From Bacteroidales bacterium (GTDB lineage Bacteria; Bacteroidota; Bacteroidia; Bacteroidales; GCA-2748055): a stretch of 64,000 bases of DNA. Both the position numbers and the translations under genes were made by a program. The notes beneath the pieces are model-generated. The model saw nothing but the letters and a program-made list of their open reading frames with translations, ran no database searches and was not told where the DNA came from. Below are positions 1 to 9,085 of this stretch, piece by piece (the first letter of the stretch is position 1; each line of letters starts with the position of its first letter). The stretch lies in contig JAIPBT010000023.1 of assembly GCA_021738565.1 (NCBI GenBank), forward strand, positions 1-64,000, given 5' to 3'.

Positions 1-71
1 CTACCCTTTCGTGTATTTTCCATCAATGATTCTCTTTCTTCTTTTGTTAAGGTTACTTTGTACTTTACCAT
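1..71 (-). CDS. IS630-type transposase, N-terminal fragment (runs off window)
   Basis: Read leftwards from the ATG at 71-69, the first 23 codons give MVKYKVTLTKEERESLMENT followed by RKG, then the frame runs off the window edge. A lysine-rich start with LTKEERE followed by a helix is how the winged helix-turn-helix N-terminus of IS630/Tc1-mariner transposases usually looks. That match is from memory of the family, and only 23 residues are visible. The catalytic DDE domain, the terminal repeats and the intactness of the element cannot be judged. Confidence 0.6.
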   Translation of the reverse strand, partial: MVKYKVTLTKEERESLMENTRKG

Positions 72-245
72 GATGTTTTTCAGTAAAGATACAAAATATT
101 TTAATTACGTCATACTATAATTGACATGACACTAGTTATGTTAATGATCTTTGTCTTTTACTGTTTTGAACGTAAAATATGCCAGTCATTGTTTCAGGTT
201 ACTCAGAGAACTGCAGAAAAAACAGAGGTTCACTGAGATATACAA

Positions 246-286
246 CCTCCGTGGTTCTCAATTTTCTCCGTGAAACTCCGTGTAAC
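246..286. repeat. Dispersed CACGGAG-type intergenic word
   Basis: On the minus strand this stretch contains repeated CACGGAG/ACGGAGTTTCACGG words. A related form, TTTCACAGAGTTCCACAGAG, lies at 2161-2180 upstream of the sulfatase gene. No reading frame is supported here. The stretch sits just beyond the sulfatase stop codon. It looks like a low-complexity dispersed repeat rather than a gene or a terminator. Confidence 0.45.
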
Positions 287-349
287 ATCACAAATCAGTG
301 CGACGGTTTAACAGTGCGACAGAGAACGGTTCCTCCGATCCCTGGCCTC

Positions 350-1972
350 TTATATCTCAAATTTACCAGGAAGCATCTCAACATACTTCTGAAGCTCATT
401 TTTCATATCTTCAAGTACCTCTTTATATTCCGGATCACCGGCCAGGTTTACCTGCTCGTCCGGGTCCTTCTCAAGGTCATAAAGCTGGTCGGGATCGAAA
501 TAACCGGGATATTTTCCGTATGATTGATGTTCTGCTGTTCCTCCACCCGGGATCAGCATAAGATGACTGAAAGGCAGCGTCGGGTCTTCATTACATATAT
601 CCATGCTCTTTTCAAGCCTGGGAATATTATATGCATCCAGAACACTGTCGCGCTGTGCAGCTGTCCAGTTTAAAGCATAACCAGGGTACCTGACTGCAAT
701 ATATTTGTATTTTCCTTTCCTTACTCCCCTAGCAAAACCAAGCTCATAATATTGTGTACCCGGTTCATCCATCTCCTCGCCTGCCAGGGCAGCAATGAAA
801 CTTCTTCCATCAAATGCATCCGGCTCATATTCCACACCTGCCATATCCAGGATCGTCGGTACAAAATCCACATTTGAAACAGTCTGATCGCATACGTCTC
901 CTACTTCAAATCCGCCTTTTTTCCAGATGATACCCGGGTTCAAAACACCATGCTGGTAAACGGTACCCTTGGCTCGCTGTCCATGATCGTTAAAGAAGAA
1001 TATGATTGTATTTTCCAACTCTCCTGAAGCCTCAAGTTGATCAAGCAATGCTCCAATCGCATCGTCCAGCCAGAGGATGTTCTCCCTGCCTGTTCCTTCA
1101 AGACCGGCTTCTTTTATCCTCTCTTCAAGCGTATACCTGGCTGGTAAAACATCCGGTGCTTTTTCAATAATCCCCTTTGCCGTCATCCTTGGATCGGCCT
1201 CGTATGAATGCTCCGGGTCGGTGGGACCATGGGGAACTGTCGTGGCAAAGTAGAGAAAGAAAGGCTTGTCACTTTCCTGACTGATGAACTCTATCCCCTT
1301 TTCCGCGATCCAGTCGGTATTTTGGACGGCAAGGTCATACAATCCCAAAAAACGGGGATTGTTATTAAATATGGCATCGGCATAATCAAACCCCATGTCG
1401 AGAATAGCCCGCCTGGCCACCTCGTAATTGTGCGCAACAAGCCCGGCAATTTCCGGATCAGCTGCACTTGCGTAATAGTCGGGTATCTGCTTGAACCCCC
1501 TGGCATCAATAGCATGGTTCTTCCCCACGAATCCGGTCCTGTAACCTCCATCTTTCAGGTAATGCGATATGATCCTGTCATTTTCAGTGAGAAATGAATT
1601 CCACTGAATGCAGGTCATCCCCTCTTCCTTTTCGGTTTTACGCAGGAACTCCCGGTTGACAGCTCTGCTGGCAAACTGTCCCGAAAGGCAGTTGAACCTG
1701 CTGGGCGTACATACAGGAGACACTACGGTCTGATTGACCATCAATACACCCTCATCGGCAAGCCGGTCAAGATTTGGAGTAAGGTTTTTGCCCTCTCCTT
1801 CAGGCAGGCAATTGAAATGGTGCGGGTACATGTCGTCCGCAATAAAGAAGATGATATTTGGAGGATCTGATGTTTTTCCAGCACGGTTGCCTGAATTGCA
1901 GGACGTAAATGCCAGTATTGTAATGATCAGAAGAAGAAAGAACGGGATTAATTTTTTCATGCTGAAGTTCAT
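350..1972 (-). CDS. Lipoprotein sulfatase (type I, formylglycine-dependent)
   Basis: A 540-residue secreted sulfatase that should hydrolyse sulfate esters on a glycan or small substrate at the cell envelope. The N-terminus has a hydrophobic signal ending in a lipobox-like TSC, so the mature protein is probably lipid-anchored. The alkaline-phosphatase-fold metal site begins at NIIFFIADD. The C-x-P-x-R activation motif is VCTPSR, with Cys88 the residue expected to become formylglycine. HDHG-type metal residues occur in FFFNDHGQRAKG. An in-frame ATG at 1960 is an alternative start. No sulfatase-maturing enzyme gene and no SusC/SusD pair is adjacent, so substrate and activation partner are unknown. 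The class is clear; the subfamily is not. Confidence 0.93.
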   Translation of the reverse strand: MNFSMKKLIPFFLLLIITILAFTSCNSGNRAGKTSDPPNIIFFIADDMYPHHFNCLPEGEGKNLTPNLDRLADEGVLMVNQTVVSPVCTPSRFNCLSGQFASRAVNREFLRKTEKEEGMTCIQWNSFLTENDRIISHYLKDGGYRTGFVGKNHAIDARGFKQIPDYYASAADPEIAGLVAHNYEVARRAILDMGFDYADAIFNNNPRFLGLYDLAVQNTDWIAEKGIEFISQESDKPFFLYFATTVPHGPTDPEHSYEADPRMTAKGIIEKAPDVLPARYTLEERIKEAGLEGTGRENILWLDDAIGALLDQLEASGELENTIIFFFNDHGQRAKGTVYQHGVLNPGIIWKKGGFEVGDVCDQTVSNVDFVPTILDMAGVEYEPDAFDGRSFIAALAGEEMDEPGTQYYELGFARGVRKGKYKYIAVRYPGYALNWTAAQRDSVLDAYNIPRLEKSMDICNEDPTLPFSHLMLIPGGGTAEHQSYGKYPGYFDPDQLYDLEKDPDEQVNLAGDPEYKEVLEDMKNELQKYVEMLPGKFEI

Positions 1973-2186
1973 TGTATTAAAAACAAGCGTTAATATACAA
2001 TTAAAATGTGCTTTCAGGAAAATGCAGCATTAAAAATCGACCAGATCCCGATCAGGACCCTGAGAAACCGGACCAATTATTATTCCGGGTTCTTCTTTAA
2101 GCTCGTTATGGGTAAATAAATATATATATTTCTTTTTTCTACTTGCACCTTATGATTTAGTTTCACAGAGTTCCACAGAGAATATT

Positions 2187-2220
2187 GGGGACTTGGGGAC
2201 TTGGGAACAGGGGGACTTGG
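2187..2220. repeat. Octamer-type GGGGACTT tandem repeat
   Basis: GGGGACTT occurs twice in direct succession at 2187-2202 followed by GGG, and GGGGACTTGG recurs at 2211-2220. The array abuts the stop codon of the asnA gene on its 3' side. The same 14-base word occurs at 3434-3447, and its exact reverse complement occurs at 13126-13139. Confidence 0.7.
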
Positions 2221-2221
2221 C

Positions 2222-3256
2222 TCACATCAACACAATCCCGCTTTTTTTGCAGTGGTCCACCATCTGTCCGGGCCAAAGGCTGGCCTGCACCTCCCCGATA
2301 TGGGCCTTACGAAGAAAATACATACAAAGTCTCGACTGCCCTATGCCTCCACCGATGGATTCAGGAAATTCCCCTGCCAGGAGTCTTTTATGAAAGAAAA
2401 GCTCTTTTCTCTCCTCTTTATCCTGGATCTTCAACTGGCGCAACATCGCCTCCCTGTCAACCCTGATCCCCATGCTGGAAATCTCAAAAGATCGTTCCAG
2501 GACAGGGTTCCAGACAATAATGTCACCGTTCAGCCCTTTGTATCCATTAACGGTCTCTGTTGACCAGTCATCATAATCCGGCGCTCTTCCGTCATGGGGC
2601 TCCCCGGATTCCAATTTATGCCCGATCCCGATAATGAATACTGCACGGTGCTCCCTGGACACCTCATCTTCCCGTTCCTTAGAATTCAAATCCGGGTATT
2701 TCTTTTCAAGCTCCTCAGTATGAATAAAAGTGATCTCTTCGGGCAATTCGGGAACAATCTCAGGGTGGTTCTCATAGACAATAAATTCTGTCCGCTTCAT
2801 CACAGCATAGATTCGTCTGACTGTATCCTTCAGTGTTTCAAGGATCCTCTCCTCATGACCAATGATCTTTTCCCAATCCCACTGATCAACATAGATCGAA
2901 TGCAGGTTGTCAAGCTCCTCATCAGGCCTTAATGCATTCATATCGGTATACAACCCGTATCCATTGGAAATTTCATAATCGGCAAGCATCATCCGTTTCC
3001 ATTTTGCAAGCGAATGAACAATCTCCGCCGTGGTCCCTTCCATGTCTTTAACGGGAAAACTCACGGGCCGTTCAACCCCGTTGAGATCATCGTTGATCCC
3101 TGTACCACGCTGCACAAACAGGGGCGCTGTCACACGCCTCAATTTCAACTCTGAGGATAGGTTTTCCTGGAAAAAATCCTTGATCAGCTTAATGGCGCGT
3201 TCAGTCTCTTTTAAAGTTAAAATAGATTTGTAATTCCGGGGAATAATTAGTTTCAT
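2222..3256 (-). CDS. asnA: Aspartate--ammonia ligase (asparagine synthetase A)
   Basis: A cytosolic enzyme that makes asparagine from aspartate, ammonia and ATP. The 344 residues match the usual AsnA length and the class II aminoacyl-tRNA-synthetase-like fold. Recognisable family segments are the N-terminal RVTAPLFVQRGTGINDDLNG and RPVSFPVK, the WKRMML helix, TDMNALRPDEELDN, and the C-terminal GGGIGQSRLCMYFL. The ATG at 3256 is preferred over an in-frame TTG at 3280 because the family normally begins a few residues before IPRNYKS. The gene stands alone, with a Bacteroidetes-type promoter candidate just upstream and a tandem repeat just beyond the stop. Confidence 0.95.
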   Translation of the reverse strand: MKLIIPRNYKSILTLKETERAIKLIKDFFQENLSSELKLRRVTAPLFVQRGTGINDDLNGVERPVSFPVKDMEGTTAEIVHSLAKWKRMMLADYEISNGYGLYTDMNALRPDEELDNLHSIYVDQWDWEKIIGHEERILETLKDTVRRIYAVMKRTEFIVYENHPEIVPELPEEITFIHTEELEKKYPDLNSKEREDEVSREHRAVFIIGIGHKLESGEPHDGRAPDYDDWSTETVNGYKGLNGDIIVWNPVLERSFEISSMGIRVDREAMLRQLKIQDKEERKELFFHKRLLAGEFPESIGGGIGQSRLCMYFLRKAHIGEVQASLWPGQMVDHCKKSGIVLM

Positions 3257-3277
3257 TTTTATATTATTTTGTTTATA

Positions 3278-3309
3278 CAAATAACAGATTTATATTTTTA
3301 AAAACAAAA
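3278..3309 (-). promoter_or_regulatory. Candidate Bacteroidetes promoter for asnA
   Basis: On the minus strand a TTTTG box (3309-3305) is followed after 19 bases by GTTATTTG (3285-3278). This resembles the TTTG / TAnnTTTG promoter of this phylum, with mismatches in the first two bases of the downstream box. It would put the start of transcription about 15 bases before the asnA ATG. Confidence 0.3.
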
Positions 3310-3319
3310 TAGTATCGAA

Positions 3320-3670
3320 TTGAAGTTTATACGGTCCGCCTTCGCTGAAAGGAGACAGCCCTCCTTCGCTGAAGCTACAGAGGAGAAAGGGGGATGGGGA
3401 GACCTGGGGACAGGGGTCAGGGGGACGAGTCAGGGGGACTTGGGGACCAGGAAAGCTGTTCACAAAGGACCAAAGAGCAATTACGCGCCGATTCGCCGCG
3501 GCGAAGAGCTCATGATCCCGACAATTAGTCGGGAGAATAATGTCGAAGTGAATACGAAAGTAACCAAACCGGTTCGACAGTGAGAAAGTATATAATCAAC
3601 GGACTGGCCCTCCACCGTCTCACCGTCTCACCGTCTCACCGTCTCACCGTCTCCCAGTCCTGGCTCCTGG
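3320..3670. repeat. Intergenic mosaic of short tandem and dispersed repeats
   Basis: This gap between the DUF2892 gene and asnA has no credible gene. It contains two copies of a CCTTCGCTGAA word (around 3338 and 3363), a G-rich block with GGGGACTTGGGGAC at 3434-3447, five perfect copies of CACCGTCT at 3613-3652, and CCTGGCT twice at 3659-3672. The last of these abuts the TAG stop of the leftward DUF2892 gene. Most units are 7-8 bp. The word CCTTCGCTGAAGCTAC at 3363-3378 is present as its exact reverse complement at 13081-13096. Confidence 0.75.
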
Positions 3671-3886
3671 CTATCGACCCTTGCCCTCCTTCCTGCAGGT
3701 ACTCAATCCAAAAGGCAGATACAACGGACAAAATTTCAGCAAACTGGTGACCAGGAAAACTCCTGCAACAACCAGCAGAACGATACCGAGTGTACCTGAA
3801 ATCACATCTGTCAGGTAAAGGATGGCAATGACCGCTGCAACAAGCAGCCTGATGATCCTGTCGGTAAAACCCATATTCTTTTTCAT
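3671..3886 (-). CDS. DUF2892 small inner-membrane protein
   Basis: A 71-residue protein with two membrane helices (about residues 9-27 and 30-50), preceded by the typical N-terminal N-x-G-x-x-D-R-x-x-R pattern, here NMGFTDRIIR. That pattern marks the DUF2892/YgaP-type transmembrane domain. The C-terminus carries a Cys-Pro-Leu-Tyr segment and one further Cys, as in many family members. Its molecular role is unknown. It is monocistronic, and its TAG stop lies against a CCTGGCT repeat shared with two other genes in the window. Confidence 0.85.
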   Translation of the reverse strand: MKKNMGFTDRIIRLLVAAVIAILYLTDVISGTLGIVLLVVAGVFLVTSLLKFCPLYLPFGLSTCRKEGKGR

Positions 3887-4027
3887 GATAAAATAAATTA
3901 TATTGTTAAAGGTAGTGCTTTAATAACTAAAACGTGCAATTTTTACAGTACCAAACCGTCTGCCTGAGTCAGAAATTGACCTGTTTATCAATTTTATTGA
4001 AATTTTTTTAGAAAAAAATACAACCGT

Positions 4028-4061
4028 TTTGCAATATAGACGTTAAAGGGTATAGAATTTG
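4028..4061 (+). promoter_or_regulatory. Candidate promoter upstream of the lipoprotein gene
   Basis: A TTTG box (4028-4031) is followed after 21 bases by TAGAATTTG (4053-4061), one base longer than the TAnnTTTG consensus of Bacteroidetes sigma factors. It lies about 75 bases before the ATG at 4136, in an A/T-rich leader. Confidence 0.35.
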
Positions 4062-4135
4062 TAGTAAAATAGCTTATTATGATCTTAACAGTTATTAGTA
4101 AAAACCTTTAATTCCAATTTAAACATTTAAATCAT

Positions 4136-5536
4136 ATGAAAAGAATTATCAATTTATCGTTAATTGCATCCTTTGTGCTCTTTATTACCTCATGCGACCC
4201 AATGGGCAGCAATCTCCCGTTCAGTGAACTCAGCGTGGAGCAGAACAAACAGGTGGTCGAGAACTCCGCCGTTGAAGCCGTACAGATCTTCGAGGGGATG
4301 ACGGATGTCGCAGCCGTAGAAGCTTCCATTAGTTTTGGAAATTACCTTTCCATGGCAGATCCGATGAGTGACATAGCGTTTAAAAAGACCAAGTTTATCC
4401 GTACCGTTGAAACAGTTGGCGGATTGCAGGACAACTCCACCACGATCAACGATATGTTTGCCCTGGTTACATCACCCGACGAACTGGCTGAGGATCCTGA
4501 ATCAGTCGAGGACGTCTGGAATGAGATTGTAGGTATCTACTCATGGAACTCGGCAACTGAAACATGGGATTACACTGCAAACTCAGAAATGGTCCAATTC
4601 AATTTCCCCTCCACTGAAGACGGTACAACCAACAATGCCTCCTTCACCATCTCAAATTACACGGGTGTTTATATGACCACCACAATTGATGATGAATACA
4701 CGGGCGATCTCCCTGTGTCTCTTGACATGGATTTTGTTGTTGATGGTACATCTGTTTTGAGTTTCACCTTTGCGGCTGAATACAACGATGATGGCGTCCC
4801 TTCTGCCATGGCATCTGACCTGATCATTGAGGCCTACGCGTTTGAAGTGGACATGTCCAACAATGATAAGAAAGCCTCCGCGAGTTATAAGTTCACGCAC
4901 GATGGTGAAACTGTAATAGAAATTTCGGGCAAAGTGGAAGGTGACTTCACCGAAGAGAACATCGAAGCCAATACCATTACCCATACCGAAACCTATGAGT
5001 GGACAGAATATGAATATGAATGGAATGAAACCACGAATTCATACGACGAAGTCGAAGTCACCCACACCGAAACCTATGATTGGGATGAACTGGATGTCGG
5101 GGAAGTTTTCAACTCCGGTTTAGTGAAATTCCAGATGATGAACATCTCCATCAACGCGATCGGCGACATCAAGGCACTCGCAGATTCAATGAACATGATC
5201 TATCCTGATGATTACTGGGATGATCCGAATTATGATGAAAAGGAAGCAACAGAGCGCGAGGCTGCAGCTATAAACAATACGATGGATATTTTCGCAATTG
5301 ATGAAGATGCCAAAACAAAGATAGCCGAAGTGGAAGCCTATGTTGTTATGGAGACCTGGGGTAACGATTACTATGAGTTCTGGATCGATTACAGGCTCAA
5401 GTTTGGTGACGGCTCACTGGTTGACATGGAAACATATTTCGAGGATGGATTCGAGCAGGTAGTGGCAGAGATCAATAACATGATCTATGACCTGAACTCA
5501 GAATATGACCTGGGGATAGATACCATTGAATATTAA
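4136..5536 (+). CDS. Secreted lipoprotein of unknown function
   Basis: A 466-residue protein with a signal peptide ending in a lipobox (ITSC at about residues 18-21), so probably anchored to the outer membrane. The mature part is acidic and rich in Thr, Asp, Glu and Tyr, with alternating beta-like segments and no catalytic motif I recognise. It contains an internal duplication around residues 281-325, in which THTETYEW and THTETYDW flank a Tyr/Glu/Trp-rich stretch. It stands alone between the DUF2892 gene and the convergent DUF4249 gene, and is followed by a strong hairpin terminator. A cell-surface binding or structural role is a guess. Confidence 0.85.
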   Translation: MKRIINLSLIASFVLFITSCDPMGSNLPFSELSVEQNKQVVENSAVEAVQIFEGMTDVAAVEASISFGNYLSMADPMSDIAFKKTKFIRTVETVGGLQDNSTTINDMFALVTSPDELAEDPESVEDVWNEIVGIYSWNSATETWDYTANSEMVQFNFPSTEDGTTNNASFTISNYTGVYMTTTIDDEYTGDLPVSLDMDFVVDGTSVLSFTFAAEYNDDGVPSAMASDLIIEAYAFEVDMSNNDKKASASYKFTHDGETVIEISGKVEGDFTEENIEANTITHTETYEWTEYEYEWNETTNSYDEVEVTHTETYDWDELDVGEVFNSGLVKFQMMNISINAIGDIKALADSMNMIYPDDYWDDPNYDEKEATEREAAAINNTMDIFAIDEDAKTKIAEVEAYVVMETWGNDYYEFWIDYRLKFGDGSLVDMETYFEDGFEQVVAEINNMIYDLNSEYDLGIDTIEY

Positions 5537-5574
5537 ATAATACCGGGACCGCAAATCCCAATTAGAATAGCATG

Positions 5575-5620
5575 CTCCGTGTTTCTGATTTCCGTCAGAA
5601 ACACGGAGTTTCTTTATTTA
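5575..5620 (+). terminator. Rho-independent terminator after the lipoprotein gene
   Basis: A perfect 14-bp stem (5575-5588 with 5595-5608) and a six-base loop, followed by a T-rich tail. It ends transcription of the plus-strand lipoprotein gene and lies between two convergent genes. The tail on the opposite side is not T-rich, so it probably works mainly rightwards. Confidence 0.85.
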
Positions 5621-6480
5621 GTAGTAAAAACAGTATCAACACTCACACCATACCCTCCCCAAACACCCAACCCATCTCCTTCGATATTGGATTCCAGGTT
5701 CATCATTGATGAGGCAAAGGGATTTGTTGCATTGATCACCTCTTCCTGGTAAGAACTCCAGAAATCAAAAGTATGCTCGTCCATCGTGCACAATTTGATC
5801 ACGATCGTATCCCCAGGACTGAAATTTTCACTCTCCTCTGTCGAAAGGAATGACTCCGGGGCCCTGTAAAGCGAAAAACTGAATGTCTCTCCGTTGAAAT
5901 ACTGATCGTTGATCGCAATAATGAATGCCGAAACAAATCGTTGATTCTTCCCCAATACCCTTGTGAATATCCGGTAGAAATTTTTCTCGTCAGGAGGATC
6001 TGTGAATTGCACCACCACATTTCCAATACTGTCTTCTCCTTCCTGTAGTACAAAATAGGTAGTATCGATAGGCACTTCAGGTGGTATAGTGGTTACAGCG
6101 GTGACGGATTTGCGCCCGAAATCAGCATTGAGTTTATATGTTTTCCCTCTCTTCCCGAAGATGGTATTTCCCTCGTAATAAAAAGGAGGAAAGTACCGCA
6201 TATCTTTGCGAAGGATCAAAACTTCTGAATGCTCCCCGTCGCTTAGTGTTACTTTTGCCCGCGAAAGCACCAGGTCGCGCAACGACGCTGAATCAACTGA
6301 GGCGAAATAGGGAGAATTGGTCGTCAGAAACACCTTCGCCTGGTCCCCTTCTTCGATCCACCCGTCCACCACGATCATTGCATCCGGAATGGTGATGTCA
6401 AGCTCCGGCATCTTCCCGCAACCTGTAAAAGAAAGGACCAACAGAATAACGGGAGCACTTATGGATTTAAAAATATTCAT
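5614..6480 (-). CDS. DUF4249 domain lipoprotein, partner of a TonB-dependent receptor
   Basis: A 288-residue lipoprotein with lipobox FTGC at about residues 18-21. It belongs by appearance to DUF4249, whose members usually sit directly downstream of a TonB-dependent receptor, much as SusD does for SusC but with an unrelated beta-rich fold. Visible hallmarks are the opening IVVDGWIEEGDQAKVFLTTN and a C-terminal segment leading to GVWGGYG. The ATG at 6480 lies one base after the receptor stop codon (TAATATG), which implies translational coupling. The annotated extension from a TTG at 6492 is unlikely. The ligand is unknown. Confidence 0.85.
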   Translation of the reverse strand: MNIFKSISAPVILLVLSFTGCGKMPELDITIPDAMIVVDGWIEEGDQAKVFLTTNSPYFASVDSASLRDLVLSRAKVTLSDGEHSEVLILRKDMRYFPPFYYEGNTIFGKRGKTYKLNADFGRKSVTAVTTIPPEVPIDTTYFVLQEGEDSIGNVVVQFTDPPDEKNFYRIFTRVLGKNQRFVSAFIIAINDQYFNGETFSFSLYRAPESFLSTEESENFSPGDTIVIKLCTMDEHTFDFWSSYQEEVINATNPFASSMMNLESNIEGDGLGVWGGYGVSVDTVFTTK

Positions 6481-6481
6481 A

Positions 6482-8860
6482 TTAAAATTCAAATCGGTAA
6501 CTTAATGTCGGCACAATTGGAAAAAGTGATACCATCACGGGTTCAACTTCCAGCCTGTAGTTGTCCAGGTTGCCTTTTGTTTCAAAATATATGTAAAAAG
6601 GATTCGAACGGTTGTAAGCATTGTAAACCGAAAAATCCCAGGAAGAGAGGTAGTCCCGCTTTGTCTTCACGGTTCTTGTGACTGAAAGATCGAGCCTGTT
6701 GTAGGGAGGCATCCGGTAATTGTTCACATCACCGTATTCATTCACGATGTTTCCTTCGATCACATACCTTCCCACGGGCAGTGTAAAAGCACTTCCGCTC
6801 ACATAGATAAAAACCGCCGAAACGTCCCACTTATCATCCAGTTTATACACCCCGGCAAGAGACAGGTCATGCCGCCGGTCGAACTTTGCAGGGTAGATCC
6901 TTCCATCATTGATCATATCGAATTTCCTTACCGCCCTGCTGATTGTGTATCCTGTCCATCCCGTGAGTCGTCCCTGCCTCTTTCTTAAAAAGAATTCAGC
7001 TCCGTATGACCTTCCCTTACCGATTGTGATATTCTCCATCATGGTCATGTTCAGACTGTTGCTGATCACCCCACGAAGAAATTCCACCTGATTCCTGGCA
7101 GTCTTAAAATACAATTCAACCGATGATTCGTACATATCACCGTCCCAGTTCCTGAAATATCCCGTGCTGAGCTGGTCTCCGTACTGTGGTTTTATTTCTC
7201 TTGAGCTTGGCAGCCATATGTCCATCGGAAGTGAAACCGTGGCTGATGTGGCAAGATGGACATACTGTGCCATATGCATGTAGGAGGCTTTGACCGATGA
7301 ACTTCCGTCCAGTCGGTAAACCAGTGATATCCTTGGTTCGGGATGGTGATAAAATGCAAGTGAGCTGCCGGCGGGATAGGTAACCGAATCCTGCAGGAGT
7401 GATGTTTCATCATACAGGTATTCGGTATAGGGCCCAACCTGGTTGAAGAATGAATACCTGAGCCCCAGGGAGAGATCCATGTTCGGTGTGAGGCTGAATT
7501 CATCCTCCGCGTAGATCCCCCCTTCAAAGCCAAACAGGTTGTTGTAGCTTAAAAAATTCATGACCAGTCCTGCTGCTTCCACATCGATCTCGTTCGGAAT
7601 AAACCGGTGCCTGGTCATTTCATAACCGAAAGAGAACCTGTGACCGCCAGCCTTATAATCAAGCTCCGATTTCAGAGAATGGTCCTCAACAGAGGAGAGC
7701 AGGCTAAAAATAAACTCCGACTGCGAGCCGGAGAGGTCGAAGTGATAATCGGTCCGGGAAAGGGTCGTCTTCAATGCCATGTCATCGGAAAAAACATGGC
7801 TCCATTTGCCTGAAAGAATAAAGTTCCCCCAATCCATCCCCGTCTCAGCGATCCTTGATGACCGTTCAATGCTGTAACGGTCCCTCCCGTAAAATGCCGT
7901 GAGGCTGAGGTAATCCTTTTCCCCGATCCTGTATGACAATCCGCCTTGCATATCGTAAAAATCGTAAGCGCTTTGTTTCAAAAAGGGATTGACATCTTCA
8001 AGCAACGGAAACAAAAGGGGTTTAATAACGAGGTTGATAGAGGCCATCCTGCCTGAAAGAATAAAGCTGCCGCGTCCACTTGCAAATGACCTGTTTAGCG
8101 TTAACCGAGAGGCTACCATTCCCACCTGTCCCCTCAACTGAAGGGAGTCGCTTCTGCCGCGGTCGGGATTTACCTGTATCACCGAAGAGAGCCTGCCGCC
8201 GAACCTGGCCGGGATCCCGGATTTCATCAGGCTGACCCCGGTAATGATATCAGGGTTAAATACGGAAACAAAACCGAGCAGGTGGCCGGGATTGTATACC
8301 AGTGCATCATCGAACAGCACCAGGTTCTGGTCTACCGATCCTCCCCTGACAAAGAAACCGATGCCTCCCTCACTGCCCGACTGCACACCGGGGGTCAGCT
8401 GCAGGAACCTGATGGGGTCGGCTTCACCCAGGAGCTTTGGCAAACTGTTGATATCGTTCCTTGAAAGGTATACATCACCCATTCTGACTGACCCGACAAA
8501 ATCTTCTGTATTTTCAGCAGTCACCGTTACCTCTTCATACTTTACCGGCTCGGGTGCCAGGTAAAAATCAAGATTTAAATTCCTTCCTGTAACCTCCAAC
8601 AGGGTGTCAACATCCCTGAACCCAAGGTACCTTACGCGCAATCTTACATTTCCTTGCAAAACTTCAATACTGTACCTGCCCGATCCATCCGTTGCCACCC
8701 CCCTTCCGGTTTGCATATTCACCACGGAAGCGCCATCCAGTGCCGAAAGATCCCGGGCATTGAAAACAACACCGCTAATGCTGGTATGGGACTGGGCAAT
8801 GGATATTGTTGCCATCACCATGAAATACAGAGAAAGCAGATGTCTTTTGCATGTGTTCAT
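6482..8860 (-). CDS. TonB-dependent outer-membrane receptor with carboxypeptidase-like N-terminal domain
   Basis: A 792-residue active-transport receptor. After the signal peptide (about residues 1-22) comes a carboxypeptidase-regulatory-like beta-sandwich starting ISGVVFNARDLSALDGASV. A plug domain follows, with LLGEADPIRFLQLTPGVQ and FFVRGGSVDQNLVLFDDA, and then a 22-strand-type barrel ending in Phe (TLSYRFEF). It lacks the long SusC-specific features and pairs with DUF4249 rather than SusD, so the substrate could be a peptide, siderophore or glycan. It forms a two-gene operon with the DUF4249 lipoprotein. The ATG at 8860 is chosen because the signal peptide begins there (MNTCKRHLLSLYF). 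Confidence 0.95.
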   Translation of the reverse strand: MNTCKRHLLSLYFMVMATISIAQSHTSISGVVFNARDLSALDGASVVNMQTGRGVATDGSGRYSIEVLQGNVRLRVRYLGFRDVDTLLEVTGRNLNLDFYLAPEPVKYEEVTVTAENTEDFVGSVRMGDVYLSRNDINSLPKLLGEADPIRFLQLTPGVQSGSEGGIGFFVRGGSVDQNLVLFDDALVYNPGHLLGFVSVFNPDIITGVSLMKSGIPARFGGRLSSVIQVNPDRGRSDSLQLRGQVGMVASRLTLNRSFASGRGSFILSGRMASINLVIKPLLFPLLEDVNPFLKQSAYDFYDMQGGLSYRIGEKDYLSLTAFYGRDRYSIERSSRIAETGMDWGNFILSGKWSHVFSDDMALKTTLSRTDYHFDLSGSQSEFIFSLLSSVEDHSLKSELDYKAGGHRFSFGYEMTRHRFIPNEIDVEAAGLVMNFLSYNNLFGFEGGIYAEDEFSLTPNMDLSLGLRYSFFNQVGPYTEYLYDETSLLQDSVTYPAGSSLAFYHHPEPRISLVYRLDGSSSVKASYMHMAQYVHLATSATVSLPMDIWLPSSREIKPQYGDQLSTGYFRNWDGDMYESSVELYFKTARNQVEFLRGVISNSLNMTMMENITIGKGRSYGAEFFLRKRQGRLTGWTGYTISRAVRKFDMINDGRIYPAKFDRRHDLSLAGVYKLDDKWDVSAVFIYVSGSAFTLPVGRYVIEGNIVNEYGDVNNYRMPPYNRLDLSVTRTVKTKRDYLSSWDFSVYNAYNRSNPFYIYFETKGNLDNYRLEVEPVMVSLFPIVPTLSYRFEF

Positions 8861-9085
8861 TCGAGGTAATAAATTCAGAGGAAAGTATTTCTTTAATTTT
8901 GTGTCATTTAAATTAGATTGGTTCACTCCAAAACTCTTAGATAACAATTAAGATAAAAGGGATTTACTTCTTCCTTTTTATAATTTATTCGAATCAGATA
9001 ACCTACGAATATTGCATCCTGTTACCGGGTTCCATTTGCTTTCTGTCCATGCTATTTTGGTTGTTGCCATTGTTTTTCTGTTCTT

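Noticed and set aside
3613-3652. Possible CRISPR array from regular repeats
   Set aside because: The units are 8 bp in direct tandem with no spacers and no cas genes nearby, so this is a simple tandem repeat.
5614-8860. SusC/SusD pair
   Set aside because: The lipoprotein partner is DUF4249-like rather than the helical SusD fold, so it is called a TonB receptor/DUF4249 pair.
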